From positions 2,480,001-2,544,000 of the forward strand of contig OX359195.1 of NCBI GenBank assembly GCA_947172415.1: a DNA stretch of 64,000 nt. Reading direction: 5' to 3'. The DNA is from Chondrosia reniformis (Eukaryota; Porifera; Demospongiae; Chondrillida; Chondrillidae). The translations under genes were made by a program, and so were the position numbers. The notes under the pieces were generated by a model. That model saw only the letters and a list, made by a program, of their open reading frames with translations, was not told the DNA's origin and did not search any database. This document shows positions 58,533 through 64,000 of this stretch, one piece after another. Position 1 is the first letter of the stretch; each line of letters begins with the position of its first letter.

Positions 58533-59008
58533 CCCTTTAATGACGGCAGACGATATACATCGTCATGATAAATATATGCAGCCGATAACCGTTGACGATA
58601 TATATCGTCATAGATAGGCGGCAGGCTTTCCCGGTGAATTATTAGCATATGCGCGGCCAAAGCAAACTCTAACAGGTGTTAAGTGGTCGTCACTTTACGA
58701 TTAGTGCACACAGGTGGCAGGAACCTTCCCTCCGTGGCAAAAAAAGCCTTCGAATTAACCGTATACGTACCATGTGAGTGAAGAGAACTGACCAGGCTCT
58801 GAATGCGACCGCATAGGGTTAGGGTTAGGTTTAGTACCTGGTCCGTTCTCTTCACTTGATTCGAAAGGCTAAACTTGACGAGAATCCACTTCCTCAGTCG
58901 TAAAAACAACCTTACCTTACACGTAGCACTTACGTACATCACGTGGCCTTCGAAAAAGTCAGTCATAAGGGATAGGGCCGCCCACGCAATAAGTTGGCGC
59001 GGAAAGGG
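58533..59008. mobile_element. piggyBac-like MITE, 476 bp
   Basis: TTAA flanks at 58529-58532 and 59009-59012; ends CCCTTT and AAAGGG. Inside the left end are two near-palindromes, GACGATATACATCGTC and GACGATATATATCGTC. TTAA duplication with CCC ends is typical of piggyBac. No transposase. It also holds a short TAGGGTTAGGGTTAGG run near 58815. Confidence 0.75.
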
Positions 59009-59329
59009 TTAAGCTAAACATATAACTTACTGATTTCATAGTTCGCTTCGCCACAAGTCAAATTCAACTAAATTAACACTTCACCTATATGCGTCTCGCT
59101 GGCTGGACAGGCCCTGCCCCACCTGGTCCCTCTAACTCTGTTTATGTAAACATAAACGTCATTTTACCAGTTTGTAAGTGTATACAGATATGCATGAATA
59201 CATAAATATAGACTAGTAGTTCATTGTAAAGTTATCTTTTCACAGAATGTATGCTACAATAAGTAGACATTATACGTACGTATATAGCTTTAATAAGCTT
59301 TACATGTTGTAAATGTGTGTTATATATAG

Positions 59330-62300
59330 CAATGGAAAGGAGACCAGATGAGGTCATTGCATTCATTAACAAGCAAAGTGATTTAAAGTACTGTGATGCG
59401 AGAGCTATACGTTTTGATCTTGAACGTCAGCATGTCATATCTCAAGGACAGAGACAACAGTTGGACAATGCTTCAAGTACAACTGCTGCAAATAACTTGT
59501 TCTACCAGTTCCTTCAAAATGACCCAGCTCCAGAGACACTTGAAGCAGCTGCTAAAGTACTAAAGGAAGCTCCTGATACTACAAACATGAATAAGAAGTT
59601 TGCAAAGGTTATTGAAGATTTCTTGTCTTTCAAAGTTACCTCATCAGGTTGGTATATTCATGTGTAACTATGAGTAACATTACATGAAAGTTCATATTAA
59701 CCAGTAATTTAAGAATTATATACGTACGTATTTATCCAATACTAGGAATGTACTTCAGCTATGCAGTTAGTGTGTTCTTGTTATAGGCCAAAAACAATGC
59801 ATGCATGTAGTGATAACATAAACCACAAGTATTCTCCATTCATTTTTATAAATTCTCATCTCACAATATAAGGATTTTCTGTTCTGTGGTTTGTAGGTCC
59901 ATCCACCAGTCAGTTCAAAGATCTAACAACTACAGACACCAACCAGACCTCTGATATTGTACGTTTACATGCATGTACCTGTTAATAGTATATTATACAT
60001 TATTACTGAAAACATATGCATGGTAACACGTAACACGTAACGTATATTAATCTCTCACATCTGCTATTGCTTCCTACATATGTAGTTAATACTTCCTCCT
60101 AATGTACAGAATTCTCTGACCAAGCTTAAGGAGGTGTACCAAAGTCCAGTCATATCAAACCACTGGTCTCTGAAGCTAGCTGAAATGGACTTTGTCAAGC
60201 TCCAACTAGTAGAGTCCCCAGAATTGAAAGCTACAAAAGCTAAACTACAGTATGCTCCATCTGTAGTTCTAGCATCTGGTCAGTCACATGACATCAAAGG
60301 AAAGTCCATCAGCTGCCAGGAGATCTTGGAGTACGAGCATGTGCGACCTCCAAGGAAACGCATCCTGCTGGAAGGAGAGCCTGGTATAGGCAAGTCCACT
60401 CTGACCAAACAGCTGTGCTACAAGTTTGCTGAGGGTACATTTGCCGGTGAATACAAGCTAGTCATTCGAGTAGTACTCCGAGGTCTCCCTTCCGATACCA
60501 CACTGAGTGTAGAAGACCTAGTTCGTAGCTGTACCGGTGATGTTGGGACAAGTCTTGAAGAAGAAGATGTTTCCACTTTGAGTCAGTACATCACAGCCAA
60601 CAAGGGAAAGGACACACTGTTCATCATGGATGGCTACGATGAGTTCCCTGAAGGGCAACAGAAGAGATCCCTGGTTGCAGACATTATAAATGGCAAGACC
60701 CTCCCCCAATCCTCCTTCATCATCACATCCCGACCACGAGCATCAGTCCCTCTACATGACAAGATAGACAGACGCATCGAAGTGAGTGGATTTGGAGAGA
60801 AAGAGATTGAGCAGTTCACAAGAAAGTACTATGGAGAGTCATCTAGATCAGATTCTGTAGCTGATGCTTTACTAGCAAGGCTGAACTCTACCCTGCCTCG
60901 AATCAAAGCCATGTGCTTCATCCCTCTGATCCTGCTGATGACATGTTATGTCAATTATGTCCTTGATGCCCCTCTCGATACAATCAGTGATCTATTTAAA
61001 AGCATCATCTGCCTCACTGTGAAGCGACACTTTGAGAAGATTGGAATGGAAATGGATATACGCAGTTTTGAGGATGTCCTGCAACTCTGTCCCCATTTGA
61101 CCAAAGTGAGTCAACTTGCCTTGGATGGTGTGCTGAAAGATGTCATCATTTTCCACAATTTGGAGCTGTCAGAAGATGATCATTTTGGTCTAATGAACTG
61201 CATCTCTTATCGAAGTGCCTTTGGTGGAGTCACTGGATCATACCACTTTCTTCACAGAACAGTTCAAGAATTTCTTGCAGCTTGTGCAGTCAAGCAGTTA
61301 CCTGCTGAGGAACAGGGAAAGTTCTGGAAAGAGCGACTTGTTCTTGGGTACAACAAGAGAGGAGAGTTTGTCTTGTCAGACTCCACATACGAGATGCCAT
61401 TCCTTTTCTTCTGCGGCATTGGAGGACTAGAGAATGATGCTGTAAGAGACCTCTTGTTTGAGCCTCTTGTGTTTACCAATAATCACATGTTTGCTAGAGG
61501 GACCCCTTTCATTGAGATTGGTACAGCAGTAGCAGAGAGCAGAAATGAAGAGCTGTGTCAAAGGGTCATGGAGTATTGCAGTGATGCTGACCTAAGGTAC
61601 TATCTCAATTCCCAACAGGTCAACAGTTTAGCTTACCTGATGACCATCAGCAGACACATCAAACGACTTTTGGTTTTGGACCCATCTGATACAAATTCAG
61701 CTGATTCCTTTTTTAAGCAAATATCTGGAAAAGTGACATATTTGGAAGAAGTCACAATTACTAGTGAGTTGATATTGTAAGTTGAGATGTGTGAATGAAA
61801 AACGTTTGTACACTGTTGACATGCCATATGTAAAAGAAGTTACAAATTCATAGATCCAGTACAGTGTGTATTGATTGCTCCTAATACCTTAATCTTGTGA
61901 TTTTGAAGTGTGAATATTCAAATTGACTGATGACACTCATCACTTGTATTTCCTTCTATAGCTTCTTTGGAGAGACAGACAAAGTCTGTTCTATTTCAAG
62001 ACTTTCTAAAGTTGCAAAGTTCACTGAATAAGCTAACCTTTAATGAAAGGGTAAGTTTGCAGTCCAACCCAGAAGTGTAGTTTTATGGCTTCTTTAATTG
62101 TGTTCTTTTGTAAATGTTTTATTCCTAACTTATACATTTATGTAAGTATATAATACTGTTTAATATACATGGTACATTTTACATCTGTACAGATACTTGG
62201 AGCTTCAGTGAGAGGACGTTACATTTCAATGATGTCTGACATTGTTTCATATCATTCAAAGAGACTTGAACGCCTTGCGATAAGTTTCTATAGTGAGTCA

Positions 62301-62705
62301 TGTTAATTGTGTATGTCAATGGAATGTAATATATTCTTGTTCATTGAAAGTGTACATCTAAATAGTCACATGTGACAGTCACTAGTGTGTGTACATACTG
62401 CACAAGTCTGAATCACTTGTGTTGTCATTCACTATACAAGTCATGAGTTGTGAGGTTGCTAACTTTAAATGATACCACAATCTATATCCATTCTTGTTGC
62501 TATTCATGTAGTTCATCTGAAGGTTAAGGCAAGTGTGCTATTGAGCTCAGTAGTTACTTGTCGTCAGTTGAAATCTCTTAGTCTGGAGAGTGTCAACTTT
62601 ACACATGAAGACTTAAAGGTCTTACTTGACAACCTACCACAATTGGTTACCATGGAGATGGGAGAATGTGAATATGAAGATGGTGATATTGATGCCAGTG
62701 TCAAT
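59330..62705 (+). CDS. NLR-4: death-fold-NACHT-LRR receptor, 3' end split by a retroelement
   Basis: Exons: 59330-59647 (CARD/Death-like, VISQGQRQQLDNASSTT), 59897-59958, 60110-61763 (NACHT: P-loop GEPGIGKSTLTKQL, Walker B LFIMDGYDEF, FLHRTVQEFLAAC), 61962-62050, 62193-62292 and 62512-62705 (LRR). Phases agree throughout and the frame is open. The next LRR exon should follow at about 63.1 kb by comparison with NLR-1/NLR-2, but a Penelope-like element begins at 62890 in that intron and runs past the window end. No MGN-type first exon precedes it nearby; the nearest, damaged one is at 46.1 kb. The start is therefore unknown; the ATG at 59332 follows an acceptor AG in phase 1. NACHT is nearly identical to NLR-2, while the N-terminal part is diverged. 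Confidence 0.82.
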
Positions 62706-62889
62706 GTGAGTTGTGGAATAGATACAAGTGTAAAGAACTTCTATACAGAGCAGCTAATATTTTAGTTGAGAATGTGAATCTTTATAGACATTTACATAGG
62801 GAATATTGTATTTGGTCAGTGGTCATTTTATATTTGTTCCATTCCACGAATATGTGTTTATTTTATCCAGCTATATAGTGTATCATGTA

Positions 62890-64000
62890 GAAACTTCTTA
62901 AGAAAGGACCAAAATTTAGAGAATCTAATAACTTTAATTGGGTAACTGCTTTAAAAATGTGTAAGGAAGAGGTCTTAAAAAATATAAGATTGCCTGGGCC
63001 AGTAGAGAAAATGTATCTTCTGTATTTAGTGAGTGGGAAAATGCTGTACTTAAGAAAATTAATTATAGGATCTCTAAGCTGTCTAAATTGTATACCAAAT
63101 CCTTGTAGCCAAGAAGACCCTTACATGAACCTAATATTAAGTAATCCTTAGCAGACCTACATAATTGGTATGTTATAGCCCCTGCCGATAAGGCCTCTAA
63201 TAATATAATATTTATATGTAAGTCCTACTATAGACAAATAATTAATGAAGAACTAGGCAGTACCTCTACTTATGCTAAATGTACAGTAGAACCCCAACAG
63301 GTAATTAGGAAACACATTGGTTTCCTAAAACTAGAGAACTTAGAACCTAAACCAGACTGGTGTAACCTTCCCTATCTCTTTTTACTGGATGCCTAAGCTA
63401 CATAAGAACCCTTACAGTTACAAATTCATACGTAGCTACCTCTCACAAATGTACTACCAAACCCCTTTATAGATTTCTAAATTAGGCACTCAGACTAATT
63501 CTCAACCATTTTAGAGAATACTGCCTAGGTATATATATGAATACTGGTGTTAATGCCTTTTGGATAGTAGAAAACTCACTAGAAGTCTTAGATAGTCTGA
63601 GGTCTATATACCCACTAGAAAAGCCCAGCTAGCTAGTTTTGATTTTTTTCTACCGTATATACGTACAGCGATCCCAAAAACCTACTTAAAGACAAGATTA
63701 CTAAAAATAGTGCCTATCCCTGTAGGAAGTCCCAATATATAGAAGTCTGTCAGGATAAAGCCTTTCGGTCTAACAATGTCTCCAATAAAGCAGTCACAGC
63801 TGTTCATTTAGTAGAGCTCTTTAATTACCTTATTGACAACATTTATGTATGTGTAGACGGTTCTGTATTTAATCAATGTGTAGGTATCCCTATGAGTACT
63901 GACTGTGCCCTGTAGTTGCTAATCTTTTTCTGTTTGCCTATGAGTATGAATTTATGAAAGGACTACTTAAGGATAACATCACCGTAGCTATTAAATTTTC
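62890..64000 (+). mobile_element. Penelope-like retroelement, reverse-transcriptase part, runs off the window
   Basis: Plus-strand coding traces of a Penelope-type reverse transcriptase (WYVIAPADKASNNIIF, then KLHKNPY and QCVGIPMSTDCA, the last like the G-I-P-M-G/S-T motif of the RT palm). The junction with NLR sequence is sharp after TATCATGTA at 62889; NLR-1 (about 2362) and NLR-2 (about 21220) show the uninterrupted intron. Several breaks, so a fossil, but younger than the NLR duplication. Confidence 0.8.

Noticed and set aside
58810-58835. TTAGGG-like run as interstitial telomere
   Set aside because: Only about two to three units inside a MITE; too short.

Overview
The window is nuclear DNA of an intron-rich, AT-rich invertebrate animal. 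Short introns with clean GT..AG borders, a cluster of NACHT/leucine-rich-repeat (NLR) genes with small phase-alternating LRR exons, FNBP4-like genes and many DNA-transposon relics fit a demosponge such as Amphimedon. That assignment is an inference from gene content, not from a search.

Layout. The backbone is a duplicated unit: an NLR gene on the + strand converging on an FNBP4-like gene (WW-domain formin-binding protein 4) on the - strand. Position 1-6029 is the 3' part of NLR-1. FNBP4 copy A is at about 6864-14032 (-). NLR-2 at 15490-23865 is the one complete NLR: 14 exons, all in phase, about 1186 residues. It starts with a possible N-myristoylation motif, followed by a death-fold domain, NACHT and LRRs. 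FNBP4 copy B (24525-27258) lacks both ends. A unique stretch (28.1-32.4 kb) holds candidate exons of an unknown gene and a two-exon gene (30492-32217, -) joining a nuclease-like region to a protein-kinase-like domain. A gutted NLR remnant (32452-33006) precedes FNBP4 copy C (34517-44444, -). NLR-3 survives only as N-terminal exons (46.1-47.2 kb), and NLR-4 (59330-62705) runs until a Penelope-like element interrupts it.

Between NLR-3 and NLR-4 lies a 7.6-kb Kolobok-type DNA transposon (49552-57120) with TTAA target duplications. It carries a THAP domain, a transposase core that stops early, a large SAP-domain protein, and a P2X7-tail-like zinc-binding protein on the other strand. It sits inside an older retroelement fossil. 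Other mobile pieces include three Penelope-like fragments (one with a hammerhead-ribozyme-like core, one with a weaker variant), pogo-, hAT- and piggyBac-like short elements, and a 3' piece of a reverse-transcriptase retroelement. Several can be dated against the paralogous copies because the empty site is present.

Function. The NLRs are predicted cytosolic immune sensors: the death-fold would recruit partners, NACHT would bind NTP and oligomerise, and the LRRs would sense ligand. FNBP4-like proteins bind proline-rich partners through WW domains and appear to be passengers in the duplication. Every FNBP4 copy here carries at least one disabling change, so any working copy should lie elsewhere, unless the assembly is wrong.
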